Notes: generated by a model not told the origin, from the letters alone. A stretch of 64,000 bases of DNA from Gymnothorax reevesii (GCA_029721435.1 CM056573.1:123343447-123407446); one strand, 5' to 3'; positions 22,259 to 36,217 are shown, numbered from the stretch's first letter. Program-made: numbers and translations.

Positions 22259-24339
22259 TGTCATGGTTTGTGCGCCTTTCGCTTTCTTTGTTACTCTCGT
22301 CCCTGACGAGATTGTTTTCTTTCCCCATCGGATTTTTCACCCAGCTGGCTGATTATTCCTGGGCGGTGCTTCCCCGGAGTCTATATAAGCCGGAGGTCCG
22401 CCACGCCTCCTTTGCTGGAGTGTCTGCTTTTTAGTTATTCGCCTCAGCTGAAGATATTTGTAATCAGGGTTAGTTTGACTCTTTTATTCTCTATTTCTGG
22501 GAAGCTCTGCTTCTTTAGGTATTTTCAGGCTCTATTGTGTGGTGCCTTCTTTTCTCGTTTGTTAAAATTTATTTTTCTCTATTTAGGCTCGCTTTGTTTC
22601 TTGCACTGAGTCATCTCGTGTTTTCAGAAACCTGAGCCTTCCTCCTTCCATTTTCTCTATCTATTTCTGCTGTGCTAGGCTTCAGGCTTGGTACACCTTG
22701 GTATGGTATGGAAGGAGGGAAAGATTATTCCACTTTCTAAAGACACTAAATTAACTTTCGAAGGCCCCAACAGTAGGCCTATTAGCATTCCTCCTGTTCT
22801 AAGCAAATTATCAGAAAAGATTGTGTTTGAGCGAGTTCGTGCCTATTTTTCAGCTCATTGTTTAACTACTGAACACCAGCATGCATACAGGGCCGGTCAT
22901 TCAACCAGCACTGCTTTGACACATGTCAGATAGTTGGCTTTCAGCTATCAATGGGTCAATGCTGGAAGGTGCTGTCATGTTAGACTTCAGTGCCACTTTT
23001 GATTTGATCAATCATGATCTTTTAATACAAAAACTCATCAGCTATGGTTTTAGTAGCGCAGCTATTTCATTTTTCTGGAGTTATCTGTCCTCTCGGTCTC
23101 TGAGGGTCTATTTTAATGGTGCTTTCTCAGGCAGTAGAGGGTTAGATTGTGGTGTTCTACAGGGGAGCTGTCTGGGGCCCCTCTTATTCTCTATATTTAC
23201 AAATGATATGCCATTTTCTATTCGACAGGCCAGTCTGACTCTGTATGCTGATGATTCAACTCTTTATTATGCTGCTACTACAGTCTCAGAGATTAATCAG
23301 GTTCATCCAGTGATCTAAAGATTTTATGACTGGATAGAAACTAATAAGTTGGTGCTTAATATTTCCAAAACAGTCTGTATGGTATTTGGTTCCTATCAAA
23401 GAATTGCACTTGATCCTACTCTGGTTTTACAGATTGCAGGTCAACCTACACAGCAAGTTGAAAAAGTTAAGCTTTCAGGCCTTTGGTTTGATTCATCATT
23501 ATCATGGTCAGGGCACATCGACAGAATTGTTTTTAAAATGGGCAGAGCTATTGCCACTGCAAGAAAGTGTGCAACATTCCTTCCATTTGAACTGAGCAGC
23601 CAACTTCTTTGTGCTTTAGTTCTATGCCACTTGGACTACTGTTCTGTTTTGGGGGCTCTGTTTCTAGGCGGCTACTTCAGAAGTTACAAGTTGTCCAAAA
23701 TAAGGCAGCAAGGCTTGTTCTTGGCTGCTTTTACAGAACTAATGCAGTTGTTATGCATGAACATCTTAAGTGGCTGAATGTTGAAAAAAGACTTTCTTAC
23801 AATTTACTTATATATTTTCAGACAGTTATTCTAATTAACATTCCCAAATTTATCTCTAATAAAATTATTTACAGCTCTAATGTGCATATGCATTTCACCA
23901 GAGGGGCAAATAGTGGGCTGATTAGTCTACCACGTGCAAAATCTAATAGTATGCAAAGAACTGTTTTATACAGGGCTATTAGGGCATGGAATTGTCTTCC
24001 ATGTGGCAATCGTAACAGAAAAAGTATTGCACGCTTCAAAACAAATTACGGTCACACAAGTGAGCCAATGAATATGCAATGAATATGTAGTGTTATGTAA
24101 TCTCTTCTATACCTTGGTGTGTTTTGTTGTAATTTGTTTGTGTGGTAATGTGGTTATGTTTCCTTGAATTATGTGTCTCAATATGTTTTAATCTAGTTTT
24201 GTTATAATGGTTTAATGTTGTTGGACCCCAGGAAGACTACCTGATGTCTTGCGTCGGCTAATGGGGATCCTTGCCAATAAACAAAGAAACAAACCTCTGC
24301 CGGCCGCCACATCTGAACTCCACTCTACCAACCTTTACA
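22259..24339 (+). mobile_element. Solo LTR split by a LINE insertion
   Basis: The left piece starts TGTCATGG at 22259 and carries a TATA box (CTATATAAGC, 22381-22390). The right piece after the LINE (about 24292-24339) reads CCTCTGCCGGCCGCC and ends TTTACA. CCTTT lies directly before the start (22254-22258) and directly after the end (24340-24344), a perfect 5-bp target duplication. Without the LINE the LTR would be about 480 bp. No internal region is present, so it recombined to a solo LTR; the LINE came later. Confidence 0.75.
22690..24292 (+). pseudogene. 5'-truncated LINE reverse transcriptase (L2/CR1/Rex-like)
   Basis: Translation in shifting frames gives successive RT blocks of a non-LTR retrotransposon: WKEGKIIPLSKD and RPISIPPVLSKL (22700-22820), LDFSATFDLINHDLL (about 22985), GVLQGSCLGPLLFSIF (about 23155), the catalytic Y-A-D-D near 23250, then TNKLVLNISKT and QVVQNKAARLVLG towards the C-terminus, ending at 24082. 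Lesions: frame change near 22925, TAA at 23316-23318, frame change near 23650. The 3' untranslated end has GGACCCCAGGAAGACTA and CTAATGGGGATCC before an AATAAAC-type tail. The endonuclease half is absent. Clade assignment is by resemblance only. Confidence 0.8.
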
Positions 24340-24344
24340 CCTTT

Positions 24345-27317
24345 AAGGTGATTGTGGGGCCTGTTTCTCCGAATGAATGTTATTTTTGCAATTTTATGTG
24401 GTTATGACCTGGCACTCCAGTTTCAGCCTGATCAGCTGCGAATCAGTAACGCTACAAAGCTACATCCCGTAATATATATGGCCAACGAGGCAAACTCTAG
24501 TCCTGTCCACAGGTACACTGGTATTTTTGGAATTGTGGCATTTTATGTGCCTTTCAGCCGCCATTCCATACACGATCTATGTTTTAGTCACTGAAAATTG
24601 ACGTTTTTAAAAAGCTCCCTCCAAGATGAAGACTTCCAGAAACTCAATTTTTTTGGCTAGTAGCCTAAGAGTGTGTACATCTTGTAGCAAGTATTTAAGT
24701 CTTGTGATTGGCCTATATGGCCTTACATGAAATTAAATCTTTGCTAACCTATGGTTTGGTATGATCTTGACATTACTTTAACTGTATCTTTGCGTCTTAG
24801 TGTGAAGAGATTTTTTATTTTTTTTGGAAAATTAAGTGGGAAAAATTCAATTTTTAAAAATGCACATGTACATTGCACTAGGCCTCTATTTGTCTAATCC
24901 TGGACTACATGCAATTTTCAAAGGAATTTCTTCTTAGTCTTTTTCTGTAATGTTCTGTAAAAAAAAAAGTTTAAAAAAAGATGCACTTAAATTCACTTCC
25001 GCAAGGGCATGTTCCAATCTTTGAGAGACATTTTGGTCAAATTAAAAAAAAAATTATCCAAATAATCAATATACCTTTTTACAATCAACTGTGTTTAAAT
25101 TGCAAAACTGTCCATGGGTGGCAGTTCTAGATGTTTAGATCCTTATCCCTAAGCAATCAAGTGTCACTGTAAACAGAAACTCAATTCATTTCAGCTGCTG
25201 TAGATTAGACAGCCAATATAAGCCTAATAGTGAAAAACAAACATCCCTAATCTGCTGCTTATCTCTTCAGATTAGCGTTCAACTCTCTCGCTGAACTGCC
25301 TCTACAGTGTGGGACAGCCATGTTTGTTTTTCTGAGGGAAAAGAGAGGTACCTACTAGATTGTCTCCCTGAGTTAGATGGATGTCCCGCCGTCTTTTGTT
25401 TGGATGAATCCACTGAACTACCTATTTTTACCTTTCATTAAAAAAGGGGAATCTGCAATTAGTGAATAAATTAGACTCTTGGAGAAAAAACTAATCAACA
25501 AAAGAGAAGTTGATTGTCCCCTAAACCCCCAGAGATCAATTATCTGTGTGTCTTAATATTAGTTGGGACCCTTTTTTTTTTTTTTTTTTTGGTGGCCTGC
25601 CCGTGGCTACCAGGAAAAGGGAGAACCATCAAGATTCCCGTTCAATCTTGGAGGTTTTTGTGCAGAACCCCAGCATTTTTAGTTTCCAGCAGTGATTGCT
25701 GCATTAGCACTGGAATGGTTTCCAGTGAAGGGCATTTTGGAAAATTAAGCCTGAAACAATATCAGAGATTAATGTAAATACAGTGTGCTGGACCTCTACT
25801 TCTGAAATGTAACCTTAATGGCTTTGGGGTAAGTCCCCCGGTCAAAATTTTAAGGAACTTAACCTGATAATGGCCCTCACAGGTAGACTCTAAGCAAGCA
25901 CCACCTGTCGACAGGGTAGAGACTCAATGCTAGTCCTCCTCCCGTTCAGGTTCCCCTGTCTTTGAACATTAGCCTTGAATGCCTTTGCACCAATAGCCTA
26001 TTTGATGTGTTGCACAAAAAATATAATGTGTTACATTATATTTGCTGTGCGGTGGACTTTCTAAGGGGCAAGAAATCCTCCAGGATGCCACACAATGGCG
26101 GGAACATGGGGCCCCCAGGAAAAACAAATGCAGAAACTCTCCTCCAACCCTGCCGCTCCGCCCAGCTCCTTTCAGCTTGGCCCTGTTTGCCCACTGTCAC
26201 AGGATGAGTCAAAGGCTGCTCTCCAGGATGGATGGCTGCGGCGGCTTCTTAAGAACCTTCCGGCAAGGAGGGAATGGTCACAGTTGTGCACCACCAGAAG
26301 GAGATAGAGGCTGGTCACCGGTAATCTGGATTGTCCGTAAATGTGCACCCTCAGCCAACTGAAAATGAGGATTTTATTTGTTTTGCTCTGTTTTTTAACG
26401 ATTTTCATCTTCCTTGGCCAGTGTTCAAGACCTGTTATGTCAGCAGTATTAGAGTGTTCAGTGGAGAACATTCCGATAGCATAGTCATGATCTCACGCCC
26501 TAAAAAGGTTTAATGATTAAAGGAGCTTTCTCAATCGCCCCTCTTTTGTTGGTGACATGATTTTTATAAATGGCTGTGCAAATAAACAGGGGTCGCGGAC
26601 TGCCCTGCTAAGGAACAATGCCAAGAAAAAACCCATAAAGAACAGAGTAGCCCCATTTGATGACCGATGACCACTCTGCTGTTATGGCAATTAGATCTTG
26701 TCAAAGTACACACGCAGGAACTAATGTAGACACACGTTTTTGCCCGGAGCATCAAATTCCCTTCTCCTTTGGGTGATGTGGAAATAAATGACCAGGTCTT
26801 GACCCTCTTGTGGCCTCTCTGAGATAAGCCTAATGAATCAGGCCACTAGGGGCCTGAGTGCCTCTGTGTTTACACTATAAACAGGCTCTGGCCCATCTCT
26901 CAGCGTACAGCAGCTCCAACAGCCAATCAGACGTGTGCTTTGATCTCGCACTGACTCTGACTACTGCATGCTGGGAACCAAGGACTTAAACAGAGTTAGG
27001 CAGAAGTGCATCAGATGCAATTACGCACTCTGAATGTGTACATGCACATGTACACGCAAGCATACAGTCACAGACAGATATGTGCAGGGGCGGCCACATA
27101 AACACCACAACACAAGTGTGCGCGCACATTTTGTACACATGTATGCTCAAGGGCACACATTCGCTGAGGAGATTACTAATGCACACACACACGGGGTGGG
27201 CTGGAAACTGGTATGGCCACAGTGGTACATCAGTGGTAAAAGGTGTCCTCACACTCTGAAGTCCTCATCCAATCTTGTCACAGTGCTCAAGGATTTGAGA
27301 GATTCCAGCACCCGTTG
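24345..27317. other. No gene seen
   Basis: Non-coding, with T and A homopolymers (for example a T run ending near 25590). Short open frames here have no recognisable domain. Confidence 0.45.
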
Positions 27318-27359
27318 TGGGTGTGTGTGTGCGTGTGCGTGTGTGTGTGTGTATGTGTG
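27318..27359. repeat. (GT)n microsatellite
   Basis: Interrupted GT repeat with GC and TA variants. Confidence 0.9.
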
Positions 27360-27464
27360 GGCACTCAAACTGTCTGAAAAGACATGGAAATATTTGGCCT
27401 AAACTCATCCCCAAGCTTGTCTGCCAGAGGCCTACAGACCACTTTTACTGCAATAGAAAAAAAC

Positions 27465-27485
27465 AAACACACACACACAAACACG

Positions 27486-27554
<69 letters not shown>
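27465..27554. repeat. (CA)n microsatellite, about 90 bp
   Basis: The longest CA tract in the window; the first third has CG and TA interruptions and the rest is pure. It lies about 105 bp from a GT tract of opposite polarity. Confidence 0.95.
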
Positions 27555-27556
<2 letters not shown>

Positions 27557-29740
27557 GTGGATTCAGAATTCAGTCAAGAATTCAGGTTTTCGAATCTTTC
27601 TGTTTTTAAGATTCTTTTCTCAGTTTTGTGTTAAATATTACATGCCACATCCAAAAAAGAAAAAGATGAAGGAGGCAGGACACAATACAGAGTGAATTTA
27701 CTGTGGTTGGAGAACGGGGAGTCTGTACCAGAGTCTGTATGGGGAGTCTGTATTTTTAAAATCATTTATCACAGTTTTTTCACCCTTTGCTTGATATAAG
27801 GTCCACCTGGTGGTTGAAGAAGCTAGTGAAAGAGTTGTGTGGTTGTGGGGGGTGGTGGTGAAAGAGAACGCATTCCTAACCTCTGTTTGAGCAGGAGCAA
27901 CAAAACGGTTTTCATGGAGGCTGCGATTTTTGTTACGTCACTTCTCCTAAATTGTGGCAAATCTCATTGTTTTCTTTGCAATTTTCATCGCTCAACATTT
28001 TTACCACCCGGACACGTGGGAATCAATCACAGTTGCTGCTGTCTGCATGCCTAGAGAGCAAAGTTCTGGGGGTTAAACATGAAGAACAACACAGCCTTGC
28101 CTGAGGAATGGCCTTGTTGTCTGGGTGTGTCATTAATCATGCTGTAGGTGCAGCAGTACAGATGTGAGTGCAATTTCTGAGTGACCTCTGTGGTACTGTG
28201 CGGAGTTCAAGGCCAATACAGTAACTTCTGGCCCTCTCTTACTGTACGGACATAAATGATGTCCAGTGGGTTCAAAAGGATACAAAGCATTGCCGCTACT
28301 GCGTGGCTGTCTGTCTGTAGGAGCCTTAAGGAGCACTGTGGAGTCCGTGTGTGTGTGTCGGTGCTTGCCTGTGTTTTAGCATTCAAAAGCTTTCAAATTT
28401 TCTGAATTGATCATCACATCAGTATTACAATGTTCAGATAACATAATTAGGAACTTACAAAGAATTGCAGGTTTGTGACCTTATGGACCAATGGCCTGGA
28501 AGCACAGACTTTGAAGGACTTCTGTCCAACGTCTTATCCTTCCCCGCCTTCAGCAACAAGTCAGGGGTCATCACTCCCCATGATTTACCATGTCCCCCTT
28601 CCCTCTGAAGGAATACTTAATTACAAGATCTAATTCAGACCAAGGAGGTTGCCAAGCTGCAATTTTGATTTGTTAATAACCTCAAGATAATATTTATGTC
28701 TGCAAAAACAGTGTTACTGGGCCTATGTTTTGCATGTACCCATGCAAGGTATTTCATTATAATTAGCTGGGTAAACATTACAGGGTCTGAGTTATCACAG
28801 TGCACCAATTCTGTGAACTTTTGCCACATTATTAAAATAATTTAACCATCCTCGGTGGTTTAGCTGGTGGGACAACATTAATTACTGCACCATTACACCA
28901 TTCCTAAGTCCAAGAATGAAGTTTGCTTCATTCATTTGCTTTTGCTCTTGCTGATAAAATAGCACTTGCTAATTTGCCTCAATTTGTAGAGAGAGCATTC
29001 TATTGTCTAACACTGTGCTTGGCACTAAATACCGCAGTTTGTTTTGATCATTGTAAAATGTTGTGTATTTAAACTGTACTGCACACTGTGATCACTGGGT
29101 GTGGTCTTAAGGGTAACGGATGGTGGGGCGAACTGTCCAGTTTTAATTGCATCTCAAGCCTCCTTCGCTTGCTGAACAGTGCTCTCCAGGTCGAAAGGTC
29201 TGAGGGTCAAGGGTTATGACTGGACTCATTGCCTTCTATAACTGACACAACGGATAGAGGAAATCCTACAATTATATGTTTAGACAGACTGGCGTTAAGC
29301 ACTTTAAACACCACCAGTGGTCATAAGTACAGAGGCTGTCCTGGTATCATAATTTCATCCTCCCAATAACTCCACCCTACCACTCTCTCCCAACACCATC
29401 ACCTCCTGTAAGGGATTCCAATGTTACCCGAGTTTGTTCTGGTCTTTATCTCTGGTGTATATTTCCATATGATCGCTTTTAAAGGAACAATTTTAAAGCT
29501 ATTATTATGGGGTTGTAATGAGTGATGGGAGGTCTGCCCAAGTGCTGAATAACTGTCATTTTTTCTTTTCCTTCACTTCTGACAGCCTTTAAAACAATCT
29601 GCTGCTAACATGACCGAAGATAAGATCAGAAAAATCACAAGAAATGTACAAGTTATGCAATAAATGTAAAGCTTCTCACGAGAGCGATAGCATAGCTTAC
29701 CTGTAGGCAACATGAACATATTTTATTCAGTATTTGTACT

Positions 29741-29743
<3 letters not shown>
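27555..29743. other. No gene seen
   Basis: Non-coding; no element ends or coding domains recognised. Confidence 0.45.

Positions 29744-29782
<39 letters not shown>
29744..29782. repeat. (TA)n microsatellite
   Basis: About 19 pure TA units. Confidence 0.95.
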
Positions 29783-29784
<2 letters not shown>

Positions 29785-32700
29785 GCAATGTATAAATTTG
29801 CTCTCTGAGTGATAAATCCTTTCTAAATACTTAATATATTTACTTGTATGAGGCACACATTGTCATCTGCTTCAGTAATCCCTTGGTACAATCATTTTAT
29901 TTCATTCATTATTATCGTGTTATTTCTGTTTTTAAAATTATCCACTAAGAGGAAAGTTTATCTTTCCAAATTTCAGAATGTAATTCTTCCTTATAGCTAC
30001 TTATAATCAGTCAATCATTCATTCCCTCAATGGCTCTCCAAGATTTCTTTTTTTCAGAATTTGTGGTCAAGTCTTAAAAATGCTCTTTAAGTGTTTTCAA
30101 AACAATAAGTATCATTGATAAGAACATATGTCAGACAGTAGGTATTTTCTGAAAGTAATACGCTTGAAACCTGAGGCGCTGCAGTAGAATGCATGTGTGT
30201 GCAATTTTAAGCTGTCATCACTTTAATGGGGATGTAACCTTAGAAATATCACCTTTTCATTTATTGGGAGTGCCAGAGAATTAAACCTCATTACATTTCT
30301 TGTAATTAGTATTGTGTCGCAAATATTTCTTAGATGAAATGAAGACCACACTACCTGAAGTTTATCACAACAGAAAAAGTATTCCAAGTTTTGGGGGGGG
30401 GGGGGGGGGGGGCTTGTTGGAGCACATGTGGACCAACAGTCAAAACGGGGTATTATAGCACCTAGGTAATTTCCAGTTTCGGGGGGAATGGGTCAGACTC
30501 AGAAGCTTTGCTATCATTTTGAGATGGTTGACAGTGAGGCCACCTAGAGGTATATTGCTAAACTGCAATGTCAAAAAAACCAACATGATAAATGCTTGAC
30601 TCAAAATACATAATAAAGCCAAAAAATATTCATTTGGCAGGTGGTAACTTGAGTTTCCATGAAGCCTGAATCAGTGAACTTATGCAAGTTTTTGAGGCCA
30701 GAGTTGTCTCATTCTCAGAGGAATGTGTGACAATTAATTACTGTTTTCTTTTAATCCATTTACCACAAATACGGGTCAATTTTGTGCGTAAACCACACAG
30801 CCCTGTCCATTAGATCATGTCGGATATTTTATTTATTTATATTTTTAAGTGTGTGGGACATTCCTGCCTTTACTGTACCTTGGCACAATTACAATCAGCT
30901 GCCCTGCTCCCGTTTGACTGGTCAGCGGCCCTTCTCCTGAGGGACCTGCCTTGTATTTATTTATATGAAATTATGGCGGAAGGAGAGCCTCTTTGTGATG
31001 TCACTTTTCATTTTCTTTCCACTCCTGAAATGAGGGAGGTCCTCACTTTGCCCCTCTCAGAGCCCTGACACACTGCGATACTGTTGAAATATCAGAAATA
31101 CATGGGGTAGCCGCAACACCCTGCTTAAAAATGGCCCACCCCAGCAATCACTTTCTTGAATTACCTGAGAGGGAGAGGAGAGTTTGCCAAAAGTTTGTGT
31201 CATAATACAAATATGAGACAAGTGTTCCTACCCAAACAGTCTACATCAAATTACACAATGACCACTAGTTACTGAAATCGATGGAGTTCTGGAGCATTCA
31301 CTTAAATAATAATAATAATAAAAAATATATGCATAAAAAAAGCATTTAAGGCATTTAGAAAACAACACTCTTCAAGAGGTTACATTTTCGTCACAATAAA
31401 AGAGCATTCCCATTGTTGCTTCAATGAAATATCTCATTATCGATTATGATCTCACTGAAAGTCAAACATCACAAAAAGATGTTCAAAACAGACCCCAGGT
31501 GAATAATAGGGCAAGCTATGCAATCTGCTGAACAAATTTTTATGTTATCATAACATGTATGAATGTTTTTTGGCCTTTTTAAAATGTATTTTCGAAATAC
31601 GTTCACATTTTTGTCATCAAGCACTACTGATTTTATTTTTACATTTTATATACTTTGGAATGCGCTTGGAATGAGATAAAAAGAATAAGGGAGGCCCACA
31701 GGTAGAAAGCCACCACTATCCAGACTGTTTTCTTTCACATATTAAATATCCTTGGTGCAATTTTAATGGTGAATGTCATAAATCTAGTACAAGTCACATG
31801 AGTTTTTGGAATTTTACGTCAACCTCTCGTTTTAATTATTATTTATTTTTTTTTATTTCAACAACCATATCAGGTCACATGTAAGTGTGAGACCTGATAT
31901 TCAAATATTATTCAATTTTTCCATGTTACATAAAGATTTTTGCACACAACTTTGTGCCCACCCAAAAATCAAGTCTTCCATGAAGGCCAGCAGCCAGTGG
32001 TTTACGTAAGGCTGTTTTCTATCATATCGCTGGAGTCTCAACCAAAAAAAACACAAAAAAAACTGGGCTTCGTTTCAACCAAATACTTCACAAATACTTC
32101 TACCGAACAGTTCTACGAAGATGGTTAGCGAGCCTCACAGGGTGGGAAATGATGCCGTTAACATTACTGGCAAGTTAGCTCAGAGCTAATGGTAATGTTA
32201 AGAGAAGCACCGGGGCTTGTCACGCATGATTGTGAACTAATGGCAAAACTTCATAAGCAGATTGCTTCTGAGCACAGATCCTCTGTTGGTAACAAATGTA
32301 TATTTATTACAACAGCTTTGGATGAACATTAGCTATATACCGTTGGTTATAGAGAAAAGACAAGGTAGCTACTAGTCATCTAAAATGATTGTTAAAGCAA
32401 ATCACATAATTTTATGCAAAATTCTGTCACCAGGCTGGTTACATAGCTAACTAGTTAACGTTACCAGGGTCATCGTGGACTACACGGGGAGCATCACTAA
32501 CCTTTTGCATCACATGAATTTACCAAAATGCGCAAAAATGAGTGAACATGAGAATATGTAACCAACTGGCTAACGTGACATAGCTAAATAGGTAGTTAGC
32601 TATTCTTTCCATAAGCTTCAGATAGCAAAAACAATGCAACAAACTCAGCTACAACCGCTGAAAGTAGGCAAATGGTACATTAATTCCACGATTGTGTTAT

Positions 32701-33490
32701 GAGGTTAGAATAAAATTGCTAACGTCAGCTTGTAAACAATAGCCAAGAGTGGCAATGTCTTCACTTGTCTTGGTTTGCTTAAAGCAATGACGTTAGTGTA
32801 TGCTCACTCGGAGTCACCATTATGTCCAAAGCCACCGCAGTTTCTTAGACAAGTTTCATTATAATGTAAAATAATGACAAAACTCAAAGAGGAAAACAAG
32901 GGTACGGGTGGAGAGAACCAGTGCTGAAAGTAGATTTCAGTATTTTAATCATAACATTAATCATTTATAAATACCTGTAATCAATAGAAAGTAATGAATC
33001 ACATTAAGAATCAAAGAGCTATGCACCTGGTTATAAAAAGAAAAACTTTTCCAAACATGCGTCAATGGCAATCTCAATCCATGTTTAGGGTCATTGAACA
33101 TGTAGTATCTTGCCAAGAAATGTATACTGTGCTTGTGAGGTCTTTGTCCAAAGTGGAAGTCTCCGAGGAAAAAGACTGGAGGTCATTGCAGCTTTGTGTC
33201 ATAAGAACAGCTGGAGATATTGACCTCAAGGTCAATAACAGGCTGAACAATTACAGCACAAGACTTGCAGAAAACTATCTGGATTCCTCTTGTTCATTAA
33301 AGAATGAGTCAACTTGGAGAATGTGCAACAATCAGTGTACAATTATGCAGAATGTTTCTCAAATTTCTTTGAAGCTGTGAGGTTGGACTGAGCTGCATGT
33401 GATTTTGGTAGGTGATGACGTGCTGGAAGAACACTGGCCCAGTTCTGTTTCAAAAACAATTTGCAATAAGGAGGAGAACGGGTATGGGGG
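29783..33490. other. No gene seen; contains a G20 run
   Basis: A pure G run at 30393-30412 is the main simple repeat. A small inverted repeat ATCAGGTC/GACCTGAT sits near 31869-31900. 32100-32800 is rich in GTTAGCTA/TAGCTAAC words. No coding domain was recognised. Confidence 0.45.
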
Positions 33491-33499
33491 ATTCATGGG

Positions 33500-33800
33500 A
33501 AATGTAGCCCAGCTTTGTGAAGCTCATGACTCTATCGTTTTGAGCCTGGTTCATTTCTTCGATGATTTTTATTTTTCGAAGTTTTGCGGTGATTGGCAGT
33601 TATCCTGCTACGGATCTGTCTGTCTCTCTTGGAAAGCTATGACCTCTGGTCACAGTTCTGTTTTTAGTGTTGCTGTTTTTTTTGTGTTTGGAAAATTCGG
33701 CCATAATTTTTGACACAGTTCCCCTTGTCACCTTGAATAAAATTCCTGTTTTTTGATAAACCCACTTTGGGCAGCAACCAATTGGCCCCTTTGGAACTCT
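33500..33800 (-). pseudogene. Tc1-like transposase relic
   Basis: On the minus strand, two frames together give the N-terminal half of a Tc1-family transposase. First comes the paired-like helix-turn-helix KVTRGTVSKIMAEFSKH (about 33680-33740), then, in another frame and behind a TAG, LSKRDRQIRSRITANHRKT, and further on ELHKAG (about 33510-33530). The DDE catalytic domain is not recognisable. Tc1 transposases cut and paste their own DNA; this one is an old fragment with a frameshift and stops. No terminal inverted repeats were found around it. Confidence 0.7.
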
Positions 33801-33848
33801 GTTAACCCCTTTCTGCAGATGTAGACGCTCGCGTCTATAGATATGCAA

Positions 33849-35475
33849 ATTTAAGTACTTTGTTACAGTACTCGACCACGAGATGGAAGCATATGTCGTT
33901 TGATTTTTTTCTGAAAGTGACGTTTCTGTTCTGTTAAAATAAGGTGTATTTCAGAATTCAGATGTTACTGAGTTAGTGACTTTTTACCCTTATAAGGTGT
34001 AAGGTTATGAGCTCAGATGTGAGAGCAGTCAGCTTTTCATTGCAGCGTGAATGTTATAGCTGTTTAATCAGCACTTTATTTAATGCTTGGGAGACTTCGA
34101 AGAAAAATGGACAATATTGTTAACTTTATTATGGAGAAAAGGCATGTTCAGTGTTTGGAGAGGTTACTGATGACCAATAATGTTCAACTGCTCTGATATT
34201 GATAAATTCAAGCGAAACTCAACCAGAAAAATCATTAGTTCATGGTGTATTTCATGCCCCAAAAGTTAATTTGTGTTAAATATATGATTAGTGTATGATT
34301 TGACAGTGAACCATTTTGATGAATCTCAGACTTTGGGGAGACACCTGGTTAGCTGTCCAATTTGGCTAATAGCAAGCAGGTAATCTAGAATGTAATGTGC
34401 AAGATGAATTGTATTTGTGGTCAAGAAGTTTATGATCCCAGAAATGTATAGATTTAAGCCCCAGCAGTTTTTCATTTGTCAGTTTTTTGTTTTTTTTTTT
34501 GCTATTTCAATGGTCAATTCTTGTGAAGATTTTTTATGTTTGCAGCCCCTTTTCTCCACCAAAATCATAAAAATAAACAGAAATACGATGGGAGTCTAAA
34601 TGCTTCAAGTGTCTAGACTCAATTTTCTGTCTGTGAAGCTGCAATCTTGAATTATAAAGCCTTAAATCAGGTAACACCTAAATAGCCAGATTTGGCTTCT
34701 GCGCAAAGGGGTTTATATCCTCATTTTGCTTTGGTGAAATTATCGAAAAAAGTGCTGCTGGTTAGACCTCTTGAATGCAGACACATGCAGCTAATTAGCA
34801 TTAATATTAATAGGAATGACCTTTGTAGATGCTATTGTAATTGTGGTTTATATACAAATAGTTGTTTATCAATTTCTGCTTCAGATAATTTGTAAAACCC
34901 TGTATTTTCATAAGGCAGCTGGTTATTTAACAGAAACCAGTGATAAAATTGCTCCTAAAACAGTCAGGTTCACATCATGAATGTTACAAGAGCCCATCTG
35001 AAGATGGAATCACACCAGGTGCATTAAAAAGCTAAAAATTTAAATAAAATAATTAAAATAATTAAAAAATTAAAAGCTGTATTCACCCACTGCATCTATG
35101 TTGGCAGTCTGAAATTTTGCCCATAGATAATGGCATCTTTATTAGCGCACTCCAGCCCTGAAATCTGCCCTTAATGCAATTTGTGGTATGGCAGGGTATA
35201 ATGTGTGCCACATTGATCCGTAGTCAATGGGGTAGTCTCACCGCCAGAGCTACTATGCTGGCCTGGGTCATGTGACAGGAAGCAGTTCTCTTGAATCTCA
35301 ATGCCTGTGCTCTCAACTGCTCAACGCAAGAGGAGACCAAGAGAGAGAAACGGTAAAGAGCGACTTAGCCACCTGTAAAAGTTTTGTAAAAACATGTTCT
35401 TCGTTTCAATTTTCTTCTATTTTGTGCTTTTTTATTTACATTTATCATTTATTTTGTTTGTCTTGAAAGTAATTG
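33849..35475. other. No gene seen
   Basis: AT-rich non-coding sequence; a (AAAATAATT)-like run at 35040-35072. Confidence 0.45.
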
Positions 35476-35479
35476 TTTT

Positions 35480-35795
35480 TGTCACAACTCTCGTGGGAAT
35501 GCCTTCCATCTCTCCTTTGATTCAGCAACTTGTATGTCTGTTAGAAGTACTGTCTCCTTTGATTGGTCGTGTGTGTTTCCCTGATTCTGGCTGCGTCTCC
35601 TCTCATAGTTAGTTAGTTACTTTCCCTGCACTGACTCTGTGGTGTCATCGACATGCTGCCAGGAACATTGCCTCCCAAGAGTCAGCTGTATTCCCAGACC
35701 ACCCAGGAGTCCCAAGCTATGGAGGAATCATACCTGCAAACTCATGAGGGTTAATAAAGGAGACAAACTAATCGTGGACACCCCCCCCCCCCCCC
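35480..35795 (+). repeat. Gypsy LTR (solo or fragment) followed by C15
   Basis: Starts TGTCACAACTCTC and ends with AATAAAGG (35753) ... GTGGACA at 35780, after which a run of fifteen C follows. The first 150 bp align with the LTR at 45239: both have GTCTCCTTTGATT and CTCATAGTTA at the same spacing, with many substitutions. No 5-bp target duplication was found. Confidence 0.6.
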
Positions 35796-36217
35796 CGGCA
35801 CAACCAAACAAAATTAAGGAAAAAGACTATATTTTATTTATTAATTTATTAATTCTTATTCTTGCAATTTTGAGTTTTGGATCTCACACCAGATTACCAG
35901 ACGCAGCATGACGCAGGAAACACTGCTCAAACTATATGAACATAAACTACAGCTTTATAATCAAGTTATATTGTTAGATTGCTAGTACAAGAGATCACAA
36001 TATACATCTGAAACATAAAATCCACTGAACTCGCTGGAAAGAAAGACATTTTTAGACCTTTTGGCCTGACCAAGCCGTTCAAGGGCACGTTTGCGCTGCT
36101 TTGCCATGTGCCTCTTTCGGGCCATCCTCTCCTTTTCCGTAACCTCTGCCCTATTACCAGCAGCACTGGTAGGCGACTAGCAACCAAATTCGGCCCTTAC
36201 GTATTCCTTCAGCGCAT
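35796..36217. other. No gene seen
   Basis: Non-coding stretch between the LTR and a short repeat. Confidence 0.45.

Noticed and set aside
27317..27695. Thr-His and Cys-Val repeat proteins
   Set aside because: Translations of CA/GT microsatellites.
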